From assembly GCA_030704765.1 (NCBI GenBank), contig JAUYDD010000032.1, positions 1 to 9,405 of the forward strand: DNA of 9,405 bases, in the 5' to 3' direction. The notes under the pieces are model-generated. The model was given only the letters and a program-made list of their open reading frames with translations, had not been told where the DNA came from and searched no databases. A program made the translations under genes and the position numbers. This DNA is from Nanobdellota archaeon. Its GTDB lineage: Archaea; Nanobdellota; Nanobdellia; Pacearchaeales; GW2011-AR1. Below are positions 1 to 8,191 of this stretch, one piece after another. Each line of letters starts with the position of its first letter. The stretch's first letter is position 1.

Positions 1-37
1 AATTTTCTGTGCAGAAAATTCTTCTGAAAGAATTTTC
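1..37. repeat. Two overlapping, mutually exclusive hairpins beside the left inverted repeat
   Basis: Two perfect palindromes share an arm. Bases 1-9 (AATTTTCTG) pair with 12-20 (CAGAAAATT) around a 2-base spacer. Bases 14-23 (GAAAATTCTT) pair with 28-37 (AAGAATTTTC) around the loop CTGA. Because 14-20 is used by both, only one stem can form at a time. The element ends 2 bases before the left 102-bp repeat and may continue past the window edge. It could be a terminator, a cruciform site or part of a mobile-element end. The pairing is seen directly; the role is unknown. Confidence 0.6.
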
Positions 38-39
38 AT

Positions 40-141
40 GCATCCTAAAAACAAGGGCCAATCAAACCACACTCGCCAGCAGGCGATTTTTTAGCTGTGG
101 CAAAAAACCTTTAGGGTGTGGTGGCCCATTGTTTTTTTGAT
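40..141 (-). repeat. Left copy of a 102-bp inverted repeat flanking the surface-protein operon
   Basis: Read on the minus strand, this segment matches the plus strand at 8192-8293 at 101 of 102 positions with no gaps. The only difference is at base 57 (G, giving C on the minus strand) against T8276. The repeat begins 1 base after the stop codon of the 2025-residue gene, so it forms the 3' untranslated region of that operon. Its ends, ATCAAAAAAACAA and the reverse complement ATCCTAAAAACAA, match at 11 of 13 positions and are followed by GGGCCA/TGGCCC, so each unit has its own terminal inverted repeat, as MITEs do. Internal pairing predicts a branched fold. I see no coding potential in it. A MITE-like unit, a repeated structured RNA or a terminator cassette all remain possible. 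Confidence 0.95.
45..127 (-). terminator. Probable 3' terminator of the two-gene surface operon
   Basis: On the minus strand the transcript leaving the 2025-residue gene meets a GGGCCA ... TGGCCC stem, with further internal stems, followed at once by TTGTTTTT. Archaeal termination relies mainly on U-tracts, and a stem before one also fits an intrinsic terminator. On the plus strand the same repeat ends its stem with TTGTTTTTTTGA, so it could work in both directions. This reading is inferred from structure and position only. Confidence 0.4.
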
Positions 142-142
142 T

Positions 143-3100
143 TCAAGAAATTTTTTTGATATTACTGCAGCTTATTTTTGATAAATCCTCTTCTTCAATG
201 TTTTTAGAATCATCATCTATATATAACACTAATCCTACATTTGAAAACCATCCACCCTCGCTATTTGCTATGACTCTTGCAACAATAAGTTTTAGTCCAT
301 GGTCACAATCTTTATTAACTAAACTTTTTAAAAAAGCTTGATTTTTAGAGCTCATTCCTGAATCAGCACTATCAGGCACAGGATACCATTTTGATTTTTC
401 TTTATCAGGATTATTATAAAAAGACCAATACCATTTTTTTTCATCAAAATCATATTTATAAAATAGATTAGCTTCAACTGTTCCATCTTCTAGTTCTAAT
501 TTAAAATCAGGATATTTTACAGTATTTGCATCAGTTGCAGTATTTGAATTAGTGTTTTCATCTTTACTAGAAGGTATTGCTCCAGGTGCAAGTGAACTAG
601 CTGGAGGAAGGTCTATATTCTGATTATTTGAAAAAATTATTCTTCCTTCAATATCCTTTGAAACTTTTTTCTTTTCTCCTGAAACAAGAGTCACTATCTG
701 GTTATTATAATCAAAATTAATTATATCATACCTATTTATATTGCTGTTTTCATAGACTTTGATGAAATTAACACTGCTTCCTGCTGGAAGATATTCGATT
801 TGAATATCTCCAGGTTCTACATTTCCTGAATATCCAGAGCTTGCACTAGAAGCATCAAAAATTACTGGAACATTTTCAACAAGAGTGTTTCCAGTAATAT
901 TTCTAGGCAATAGGTTTTCAGCAACTTTTCTATATAGATTGGATAAAAGATATAATGCTCTTGCTCTATGCACATTATTATTAGCAAGTTTGTTTAATCT
1001 ATCCAGACTATTAGCAATTGATATTATCTTCGACTCTACTGATGCCTTGGTGTCTAATTGGTTTATCACTAGACTATCAATATCTTTTTCAGCCTGGTTT
1101 GCAATAGATACACTCATATCATCAGTATAAAAATTATTTTCTCCAAGATTAGCAAGATCAACTGCATCCAATACTTGTTTTTCTATACCTTTATTTTTGA
1201 TGACATTCTTGGCTGAATTAGTGTCAAGCCAGCACCTTATAGTAGAATCATCGCAATAACCAACATTTTTCCACCTGTCATAGCTTGTACTAGTTTTATC
1301 ATATTCTCCTGAAGGCAACACTTTTTTACCAGGATTTTCACTAGAACATACTCTTATTATTCCTTGATTATATAATTGAGGCTCCAATGCATTTTCTGCC
1401 ATTGATTGAAGATTAGGGCTAAAAGACAATGATGGAGTTCCTGCAACACATTCTTTTTCACTATTTATGCCTGTTTTCAATTGTTCTTGGACAAAAGAAT
1501 CTGTCATTGAATTAAGCATATATGAAGTAGTGACTTGTCCAAAACCGCATTCATCTTTTCCATTGATACTGATGCATAATTGCTTAAATCCAGATGGTGC
1601 AGAAAAGTCTCTTGCTTCATCAACTCGTCCTCCACGAGGAATATATCCTCTAGCTACAACATAAGAGCCTGTTGTGAAAACCATATTGTTGCTTGGAACA
1701 TCTTTTAAGTAGACTGCAAAATAACTTCCAAAGTCCTTTCCTGAATAAATATGATAATAGACTTTATAATGCGAGGTAGGAGGCACTGTAGCAGTTGTTA
1801 AAACATCTTCAGAAAACCATGCATGGTATTGTGATGGACTGTCTGGTTCTATTAATCTTTTGAATATCTCTCCTGAATTTACCATGCTCAAAGATATGAA
1901 AGATTTGCAGAACTCTACGCCAATATCATCAGTGGATCTTCCAGCAAATGCATGCATAGAATTGACAGCATATTCATTCCTGAAATATCCAATTGCATTC
2001 TGCATATTATCCCAGGCATTTTGTACTGTTGTATATTCTCCACCGCCTCTTGCTCCTTGATTATACATAGATTCAATCATCCTAGGTAAAAGAACATTTA
2101 AAAAAGGTATTGCTTGTTTCCAGAAGAACTCGCAAAGATAGATGCTTTTTATTTCATCGCATATGCCTACATTTCTTCCTGTCTCAAGACTCTCATTCAA
2201 GCACTGGACTGCTGAATTCAATATGCTTACATATCCTTCAATTCCAGCATGCACTCCAGTAAGGCATATTGGCACTGCTATACCTTCTCTGACATTAGGA
2301 AGGCACAGCATCAAACTTCCAATGACTCCAGTCTGGATTACATTATCTACTCTGAATTGTCCTCCAAGGTCACATCTTGAAGCAGGACATATGACTGGAT
2401 CACAGACATTGAAAAGTATATTGCAGTCCTGTGGGCTCATGAAATCAGTGCATCTGCCTTCTTGCCCTCCGAATGAAGTTCCGGATTTGAATATCTTTCC
2501 ATTTATTGTTATTCTGTCTTTTCCATATTGTTTTGCAGCATCATAGACAGCTTGTTGTGCTTTTATAACAATGTTCCTTGCTTCAGCAGAATTCATTCCT
2601 GGAAAATTTATATCAGCTCCAGTCTCTACATTATAATATCTACATATGTCATCTGCACTTTTCTTGAATTCTATTATTCCGTTTTCACCAACATTGCAGA
2701 TATAAAAATTTATAACTCTTCCAGATTCATCATAAGGTTTTCCAAAACCAGTAAGAACATAAGTCATCTCTGCATACCATCCTTCATTTATATCAAAAGG
2801 CACTTCTGCAGGAAGGCCTTTATATGGAGCTCTATCAAAATATTTTACCATTAATTTCTCTGGATTTTTCATAGCATTCTGGTAAGCTTTATTGTTTCCT
2901 TCTTTTACTCTATCAAGCCCTGATAAGCTCATGTAATTTCTTACTGATTCAAGGCCTTTGCCTGTAACTTGCTGGCCATCTATAGTAAAAACACTGCCAT
3001 TTGAAAGAGGTGTATAACTTCCTTTAATTCCGCTTATTTCATTCATTTCTACAATAACTTCCTTATTTGCAACACTGGGGTCCGCTGTGAACTTAGTATT

Positions 3101-6100
3101 TCCAAAACTTTTCTTTTCAGGTATAAACACTCTTACTACAGCAGCTCCTTGCCTGAAATTTTTATAGATATTATGGCTGCTATCAACTTTTGTTATTCTT
3201 TTTACTTCTCCAATAACAAAATCTCCAGTTGGATTTATTGGTTTTATTCCAAGATTATATAAATTTGTGTTTTTTTCTGATTCAATATTTGCTTTATTCA
3301 TCTCATCATAATTTTTTGCAGATAAGACAGTATTGCCTAGCTCACTATCGACAACTTTTTTTAATGCCTCGCTTCCTCCTGCTTCCTTGACTCCATATAA
3401 GGTCATTATGTCTCTTCTTTGTTCATGGGTCAATCCTTGCATAGAACAAATACCATTTTCTCCGCTAAAAGGTATGCTTGAATTTCCAACTCCAGGTAAA
3501 GTAACACTTCCGCTAGCTCCTTTGCAGAATTCATCAAATCGTTCTTTGAATTTTTTTTCAACTTCCTGTGTATTAACTTGACCTTGAAAATCCAATATAT
3601 CAGTAGGTTTTATTCCAACTTCTTTTTCAATATCTTTTATTATATTGTTTGTCTGTTTAATATTATCTGAATATATCTTTACATCGTTTTGTATCTCACT
3701 TCCTTTATTTAATAAACATTGCTGGACAGTTGAATATTTCTTTTCATTAACTAATCTTTCGCATATATCATTCCAACCCCCTGTTGCAATCATTATCCTA
3801 TCCCTAGCCATGGATTCTCCATCTGCACCTGCTAAAAGATTTTTAAATGTCAATATTGCTGAAGTAGCAAAACAAGCGCCCTTCATTGCTTTTATCGCAT
3901 TTCCAAGATTCCTGTTAAGATCATTCCATTGTTTCATAGAATTCAGTAGATTAATCATAAGTTCCTTTGTTTGTTCAGGTGACAATTGTATTGCTCTTTT
4001 TTCAATACCTATCTTGAACTTGAAATCACTCTTTGCTCTTTGCCCAAATGTCTTGGGTATTATCACTACTTTAGCTTGCTTATCAAGATTTATTTTTAAT
4101 AATTTAATATTAATCCCATCAAGCATTGTTTGAGAGTTTTCATATAATCCGAGTTTTTCATTTCTAGTTACACCAGTAGAATTCAGTAGAGTTTTATCAT
4201 ATTTTATATATGCAAAATCATCTTCAACACTTTTCAATTGAATTGTTTGAATAAAATCATTATTTTTTATAGCCCTAATATCATCTATACCTAATGTCTC
4301 TTCTTTTCCATCAACCAAAAAAACAGCACTAAGTTGATTTCTTGTTGGTTTTTTAATATCCAACAGCTCTATTGAATATGCTTCATTGTTCATTACAAAA
4401 CTAGATTTAGATTTGCTAGTATCATACTTCATCAAAAAGTTCCTTTCACTTATTATCCTATTAGCCATATTTGAATCAGGATAATCTCTTACTAACCTGT
4501 CATAAAGGCTTTTAGCTTTTCCATCCATGCCAAATAGTTTAGAAAGCCTAGCAGCCTCATACAAACCTACAGCTGCATAAGTATCTTCATCAGCTATTCT
4601 TCTTTCAGCTGGATAAAAATCAGCTAGATCTTCATAATTTTGTATTGACTTGTCATAATACTCTTTTGAAAGGATCTCTTGTGCACTCATCTGTTCATAG
4701 ATATAATCTTTGTCTTTTGCAATAAACGTATCTTCTAAAATCACTCCAAAAGCACTAGAGCCTTCAATAACAATTTTTATCTCAACATTATTGGATATAT
4801 CTTTTTGAATCTCTTTTTTTATCTTTAATTTATACTGGTTTTCAACAGCTTTTTTTATCAAAGGTTCTAGATCCTGATAACTTTTTCTGTTTTCTTTTAC
4901 AACCTTATCTATTGCTTCAAACACTTGTTTATCCAAATACTCGTATTTTGTCATTGAAAAATCATCCCTGATAAGCACTGTATATTTTTTATTATTAATA
5001 TCCTGGTCCATATATGCTACATAAATGTTTTTATCAGGAAATATCTTATCACCTATTGCAAAATTCATTATATTGCCTTGTCCAAGATTAAAACTAGCTT
5101 TTCCAGCATTCAAGGATAACTCCATTCTTCCATTGCTTCCAGGGCAGCTTAAGATAAGTTTTCCACCACCACTATAAGTTTGAAGATCCAATACTCTGCA
5201 TTTATTGTCTATTATCCTATCTCCCTTACTTACCCAGACTTGCTGGCCATCTATCTGCAATAAAGCAGACTCAACAGGAGCTGCAATTTTTTCAAGTCTA
5301 ATATTCATTCCAGCTGCACAATAAAATCCATTCAAATAAATATCCTTAGATGTCTCTCCTGGCCTTAAAGTAACTGTAGCTTGCCTTGAATCAAAATCCC
5401 GATATAGGGATATTGTTGCAGCATTTGGCTCTATTGCATCAGCCCTGATATATGCCTTTCCATTCCAAAAACCCTGGTTCTTATAATTTGCAAGCCAATC
5501 AGGATCATTCATTTCATTAAGATAAAAATTAGTTTCTCCAATCCCAAATGCTCCTTCACTGTCATAATCAATTGTAGCAGTAATGTTTCCTTCAATAGAT
5601 TCAGGCATATCTTTTTCAACAGGATTTTTTGCTAATACTATGACTAGATAACCCATATCAGGATTTATTGGATTTCTTGTCCATGAACTTTTATAATATT
5701 CACTGTTTCTTATAGCAATTCTCGGTGGATAATAACTCACTCCTGAAACTCCTTTTGGATATTGCCCTGAAAAATGAATGCTTCGAACTCTTGTCAAGTC
5801 AACCAAAGGATTCACATGCACTGACATTACTTTGCAGAATATCGGAACATTCTGTTCTTCTAATAAATCAGACCTTACAACAGCAGGGCTGCATCCTCCT
5901 GGAACAATCTGCAATATCACATCTTGCCTTTCCATGCAATCTTGCTGATTAAACTGAGGCCAGAATGCACTAGTTGAAGTATATTCATACCCTCCGCCAT
6001 AAGACGGATTTGTGAATTGCGGATTTACAGATGAACCATATATATTTGTAGTAGCACCGACTGTGTTTCCAGAAAAACTCGCTGTATTTGTTGCAGAACT

Positions 6101-6220
6101 AGTTGAATAAGGGTCATAACCACCAAAAGTCTGGGACATAATTAAATTGATATTGAATAATATCAAAAGATAAATAAAGATACATTTTATTTTTCTATTG
6201 TTTGTTATTGATTTTTCCAT
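143..6220 (-). CDS. Giant secreted DPANN surface protein, 2025 residues, unnamed family
   Basis: Residues 1-29 form a Sec-type signal peptide: a basic start, a hydrophobic core IFIYLLILFNINLIM, then MSQ. A Ser/Thr/Asn/Gly/Tyr-rich linker follows to about residue 85. A block at about 86-130 (FWPQFNQQDCMERQ, then PGGCSPAVVRSDLL and FCKV) and the beta-rich region after it match, from memory, unnamed secreted proteins of Woesearchaeota and relatives. About 520-592 looks like TPR or YbgF-type helices (YYDKSIQNYEDLADFYP, AKSLYDRLVRDYPDSN). Helical, partly coiled-coil-like sequence spans about 745-875. At about 1273 lies CDPVICPASRC, followed by two hydrophobic stretches with regular cysteines. A Pro/Ser/Asn/Thr linker at about 1870-1905 precedes a small C-terminal domain. 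There is no C-terminal membrane anchor, so it may be held by a partner. The ATG lies 2 bases after the stop of the upstream gene, with no Shine-Dalgarno in between, so translation is probably coupled. Function unknown. Confidence 0.93.
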   Translation of the reverse strand: MEKSITNNRKIKCIFIYLLILFNINLIMSQTFGGYDPYSTSSATNTASFSGNTVGATTNIYGSSVNPQFTNPSYGGGYEYTSTSAFWPQFNQQDCMERQDVILQIVPGGCSPAVVRSDLLEEQNVPIFCKVMSVHVNPLVDLTRVRSIHFSGQYPKGVSGVSYYPPRIAIRNSEYYKSSWTRNPINPDMGYLVIVLAKNPVEKDMPESIEGNITATIDYDSEGAFGIGETNFYLNEMNDPDWLANYKNQGFWNGKAYIRADAIEPNAATISLYRDFDSRQATVTLRPGETSKDIYLNGFYCAAGMNIRLEKIAAPVESALLQIDGQQVWVSKGDRIIDNKCRVLDLQTYSGGGKLILSCPGSNGRMELSLNAGKASFNLGQGNIMNFAIGDKIFPDKNIYVAYMDQDINNKKYTVLIRDDFSMTKYEYLDKQVFEAIDKVVKENRKSYQDLEPLIKKAVENQYKLKIKKEIQKDISNNVEIKIVIEGSSAFGVILEDTFIAKDKDYIYEQMSAQEILSKEYYDKSIQNYEDLADFYPAERRIADEDTYAAVGLYEAARLSKLFGMDGKAKSLYDRLVRDYPDSNMANRIISERNFLMKYDTSKSKSSFVMNNEAYSIELLDIKKPTRNQLSAVFLVDGKEETLGIDDIRAIKNNDFIQTIQLKSVEDDFAYIKYDKTLLNSTGVTRNEKLGLYENSQTMLDGINIKLLKINLDKQAKVVIIPKTFGQRAKSDFKFKIGIEKRAIQLSPEQTKELMINLLNSMKQWNDLNRNLGNAIKAMKGACFATSAILTFKNLLAGADGESMARDRIMIATGGWNDICERLVNEKKYSTVQQCLLNKGSEIQNDVKIYSDNIKQTNNIIKDIEKEVGIKPTDILDFQGQVNTQEVEKKFKERFDEFCKGASGSVTLPGVGNSSIPFSGENGICSMQGLTHEQRRDIMTLYGVKEAGGSEALKKVVDSELGNTVLSAKNYDEMNKANIESEKNTNLYNLGIKPINPTGDFVIGEVKRITKVDSSHNIYKNFRQGAAVVRVFIPEKKSFGNTKFTADPSVANKEVIVEMNEISGIKGSYTPLSNGSVFTIDGQQVTGKGLESVRNYMSLSGLDRVKEGNNKAYQNAMKNPEKLMVKYFDRAPYKGLPAEVPFDINEGWYAEMTYVLTGFGKPYDESGRVINFYICNVGENGIIEFKKSADDICRYYNVETGADINFPGMNSAEARNIVIKAQQAVYDAAKQYGKDRITINGKIFKSGTSFGGQEGRCTDFMSPQDCNILFNVCDPVICPASRCDLGGQFRVDNVIQTGVIGSLMLCLPNVREGIAVPICLTGVHAGIEGYVSILNSAVQCLNESLETGRNVGICDEIKSIYLCEFFWKQAIPFLNVLLPRMIESMYNQGARGGGEYTTVQNAWDNMQNAIGYFRNEYAVNSMHAFAGRSTDDIGVEFCKSFISLSMVNSGEIFKRLIEPDSPSQYHAWFSEDVLTTATVPPTSHYKVYYHIYSGKDFGSYFAVYLKDVPSNNMVFTTGSYVVARGYIPRGGRVDEARDFSAPSGFKQLCISINGKDECGFGQVTTSYMLNSMTDSFVQEQLKTGINSEKECVAGTPSLSFSPNLQSMAENALEPQLYNQGIIRVCSSENPGKKVLPSGEYDKTSTSYDRWKNVGYCDDSTIRCWLDTNSAKNVIKNKGIEKQVLDAVDLANLGENNFYTDDMSVSIANQAEKDIDSLVINQLDTKASVESKIISIANSLDRLNKLANNNVHRARALYLLSNLYRKVAENLLPRNITGNTLVENVPVIFDASSASSGYSGNVEPGDIQIEYLPAGSSVNFIKVYENSNINRYDIINFDYNNQIVTLVSGEKKKVSKDIEGRIIFSNNQNIDLPPASSLAPGAIPSSKDENTNSNTATDANTVKYPDFKLELEDGTVEANLFYKYDFDEKKWYWSFYNNPDKEKSKWYPVPDSADSGMSSKNQAFLKSLVNKDCDHGLKLIVARVIANSEGGWFSNVGLVLYIDDDSKNIEEEDLSKISCSNIKKIS

Positions 6221-6222
6221 TT

Positions 6223-8130
6223 TTATTCAAAACTTATTCCTAGATTTGAATTATCTATTTTATTATAATTTGATTGCAAGTCCTCTATTTTAGCAGGATT
6301 TCCATAAATCTCTGGTTCTATTACTATCTTTAATGAATTTTCAAGTTCAGATTCAGCAATATAATAGTTCTCTTTTCCTCCTCCTGTGACTGCATAGCTT
6401 ATTAGTTGGCTTGGTATATTCATGTTAAAGCATTTCTTTTCTGTTGCTCCAAATGCACCTAAGACTCCTGATGATGGAGCATCTATACATTTTTGCGTTC
6501 CTTCTGTTCCTTGAAGATTTATACTGGCATTTGAATAAACATATGCTTTTATTTCATACTGTCCTTCTGTTAATTCAACATCTTTCATTTCAGGATAAGC
6601 AACAGTAGAGCTCTTGTTATCTTTCATAAAAGTTATAACAGCATAATCCTTATCAGATAATCTCTTGACATCTAGTTTTAATTTGTATTTTTTATCCAAA
6701 ACTAATTGAAAATTATTTTCATTTATGCTTTTTACAATTGTTCTTTTTGTATCATATCCCGGTTCATTAGCTATTATAAACCCATTGACACATTGAGGTA
6801 TTTTAGTGTTCAGTACAGCTGTTCCCTCAATAACTTTTGTCCTTCCTAATGGACAGGTTGTTTCAAAACATTTGTAATTAATATTAGCACTTACCGGCTC
6901 TAGTTTAGTGTTATAAGTATATATCTTAGCATCTGAGATTCTCCTTGTGCATATTTCAGCAACTGAATTAGGCAATGCTTCTGCATTATTTCCTTTTCTT
7001 GGTTTATTCTTCTCAATATAAACAACAACAGGAAACTGGAACACTTCTTCATCATAATATATCTGTATTAAGACTGGGTAAGCTAAGTCATAGACAAAAT
7101 GATAAGGAACATAACAAAATCCTAAAATCCCCATACCTTGCTGATTTCCAATAGGTTCTGCTTTTAATATTCCGCTTTCAGAAGGCCAAATCTCCATCTT
7201 CATTGGCCAATTTTTTTGATAAAGAAAATTCACATTACTATCTACTTTTTCTCCTATATCTTGGATAAAATATTTGTTCTCTTCTTTCTTTAAGCTATAA
7301 TAATTCCCTTTTAATTTTATAAAAGCAGTATTAGCTTCAATAGCGCTCATAAGCCTTTCTCTTATTCCATTTACATCCCATATTTTTGGTGAGCAAGATA
7401 TCTCGCTTCCATCAACAGGAGCATAAAGTCTTAATATATCAACCCCATAATTTTCCAAAAACATCTTATCTTTCTCAGTTGTATATATTTTTTTTGCTAA
7501 ATCATAAAAAGTTCCAAGAAATGAATTTACTTCTCTACTATGTTTTTTTCCTATCCAAGAATCATTTCCATACTTTATCTCAATATCTTGTTCAAGCTCA
7601 ACTCCAATAGAATTTTCTTTTATATTTGAATAAACTCCTTTAACAGAACCAAAATAGATTTCAAAACCTTGATTATAAAATTCTTCAAAATCACAATCCA
7701 TCATGTTTTTGGATAAATAATTATTTATCTGATACTCCATATCCTGTTTTTTTGGAACTTGTTCCTTTACAACACCATTTCCAGAAATATAATGCCAATA
7801 AGGAATTCCGTTTCCTAAAAAACCTAATTGAGAGGAAAATGGCATATATTCACTTCCAGGAGAAAATTCTGGATTTTCAATATATCCTCCGCCAATACCA
7901 AGCAGTCTTGCTGCATCAGTTGTCTTAGAATCAATACAAGAAAGATAATAGTTATAGATAGGGTCAAAGTTTCTAGGTATAGCAGGATTGAATATATTGC
8001 CCTTGAATATAAGATATAAAATAACACCTCCTACTACAACAATCGCAAGTATTATAAAAGCAGAAACCTGCGATTTATTGTATTTATTATGTTTATAAAT
8101 ACCCCCGATATTCTTCTCTTTTTTTTGCAT
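6223..8130 (-). CDS. Pilin-signal membrane-anchored surface protein, 635 residues
   Basis: The N-terminus carries a basic stretch, then KYNKSQVSAFIILAIVVVGG: an archaeal prepilin (class III) signal with likely cleavage between S20 and Q21, and one hydrophobic helix at about 22-42. Many DPANN proteins have this K-x-Q-V-[ST] anchor. The remaining ~590 residues should lie outside the membrane and hold about ten cysteines, suggesting disulfides. A PEGA-like beta segment (FIIANEPGYDTKRTIVKSI) sits at about 447-470. A block at about 511-570 (ELTEGQYEIKAYVYSNAS, then SGVLGAFGATEKKCF) resembles, from memory, the C-termini of other unnamed DPANN surface proteins. At 635 residues it is far longer than a structural pilin, so it is better seen as a pilin-anchored ectodomain. 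The start is supported by a TATA box 25 bases upstream. It is the first gene of an operon with the 2025-residue protein. Function unknown. Confidence 0.93.
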   Translation of the reverse strand: MQKKEKNIGGIYKHNKYNKSQVSAFIILAIVVVGGVILYLIFKGNIFNPAIPRNFDPIYNYYLSCIDSKTTDAARLLGIGGGYIENPEFSPGSEYMPFSSQLGFLGNGIPYWHYISGNGVVKEQVPKKQDMEYQINNYLSKNMMDCDFEEFYNQGFEIYFGSVKGVYSNIKENSIGVELEQDIEIKYGNDSWIGKKHSREVNSFLGTFYDLAKKIYTTEKDKMFLENYGVDILRLYAPVDGSEISCSPKIWDVNGIRERLMSAIEANTAFIKLKGNYYSLKKEENKYFIQDIGEKVDSNVNFLYQKNWPMKMEIWPSESGILKAEPIGNQQGMGILGFCYVPYHFVYDLAYPVLIQIYYDEEVFQFPVVVYIEKNKPRKGNNAEALPNSVAEICTRRISDAKIYTYNTKLEPVSANINYKCFETTCPLGRTKVIEGTAVLNTKIPQCVNGFIIANEPGYDTKRTIVKSINENNFQLVLDKKYKLKLDVKRLSDKDYAVITFMKDNKSSTVAYPEMKDVELTEGQYEIKAYVYSNASINLQGTEGTQKCIDAPSSGVLGAFGATEKKCFNMNIPSQLISYAVTGGGKENYYIAESELENSLKIVIEPEIYGNPAKIEDLQSNYNKIDNSNLGISFE

Positions 8131-8150
8131 CCTAAAAATAAGAAAATAGC

Positions 8151-8160
8151 ATATATAAAG
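8151..8160 (-). promoter_or_regulatory. TATA box of the surface-protein operon, leaderless mRNA likely
   Basis: On the minus strand CTTTATATAT is centred about 25-26 bases before the ATG at 8130. Archaeal TATA boxes sit about 26 bases upstream of the transcription start, so the transcript should begin at or next to the start codon. No Shine-Dalgarno precedes the ATG, which fits a leaderless mRNA. The promoter lies inside the pair of inverted repeats, so it would move with the operon if the segment were inverted. Confidence 0.6.
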
Positions 8161-8191
8161 ATTGTTAAAAAACTAATATAAAAATACCTAC

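Noticed and set aside
55..127. A 73-base span inside the repeat with a GGGCCA/TGGCCC closing stem looked like a tRNA or tRNA-derived element, and shares GGTGTGG with the tRNA-Val 3' side.
   Set aside because: There is no T arm with a 5-bp stem and 7-base loop, no usable D arm and no anticodon loop. The shared 7-mer is too short to show descent.
2142..2854. Plus-strand open frames of 134 and 108 codons opposite the giant gene.
   Set aside because: They lie wholly within the minus-strand gene, have biased, low-sense composition and no promoter; they are antisense shadows.
3937..4190. The 14-mer TAGAATTCAGTAGA occurs at 3937-3950 and 4177-4190.
   Set aside because: Both copies encode Leu-Leu-Asn-Ser in the same frame of the giant protein, with no further similarity around them; chance plus coding constraint explains it.
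7824..8027. A 67-codon minus-strand frame inside the 5' part of the pilin-signal gene.
   Set aside because: It is an alternative frame of a well-supported gene, with no start signal or coupling of its own.
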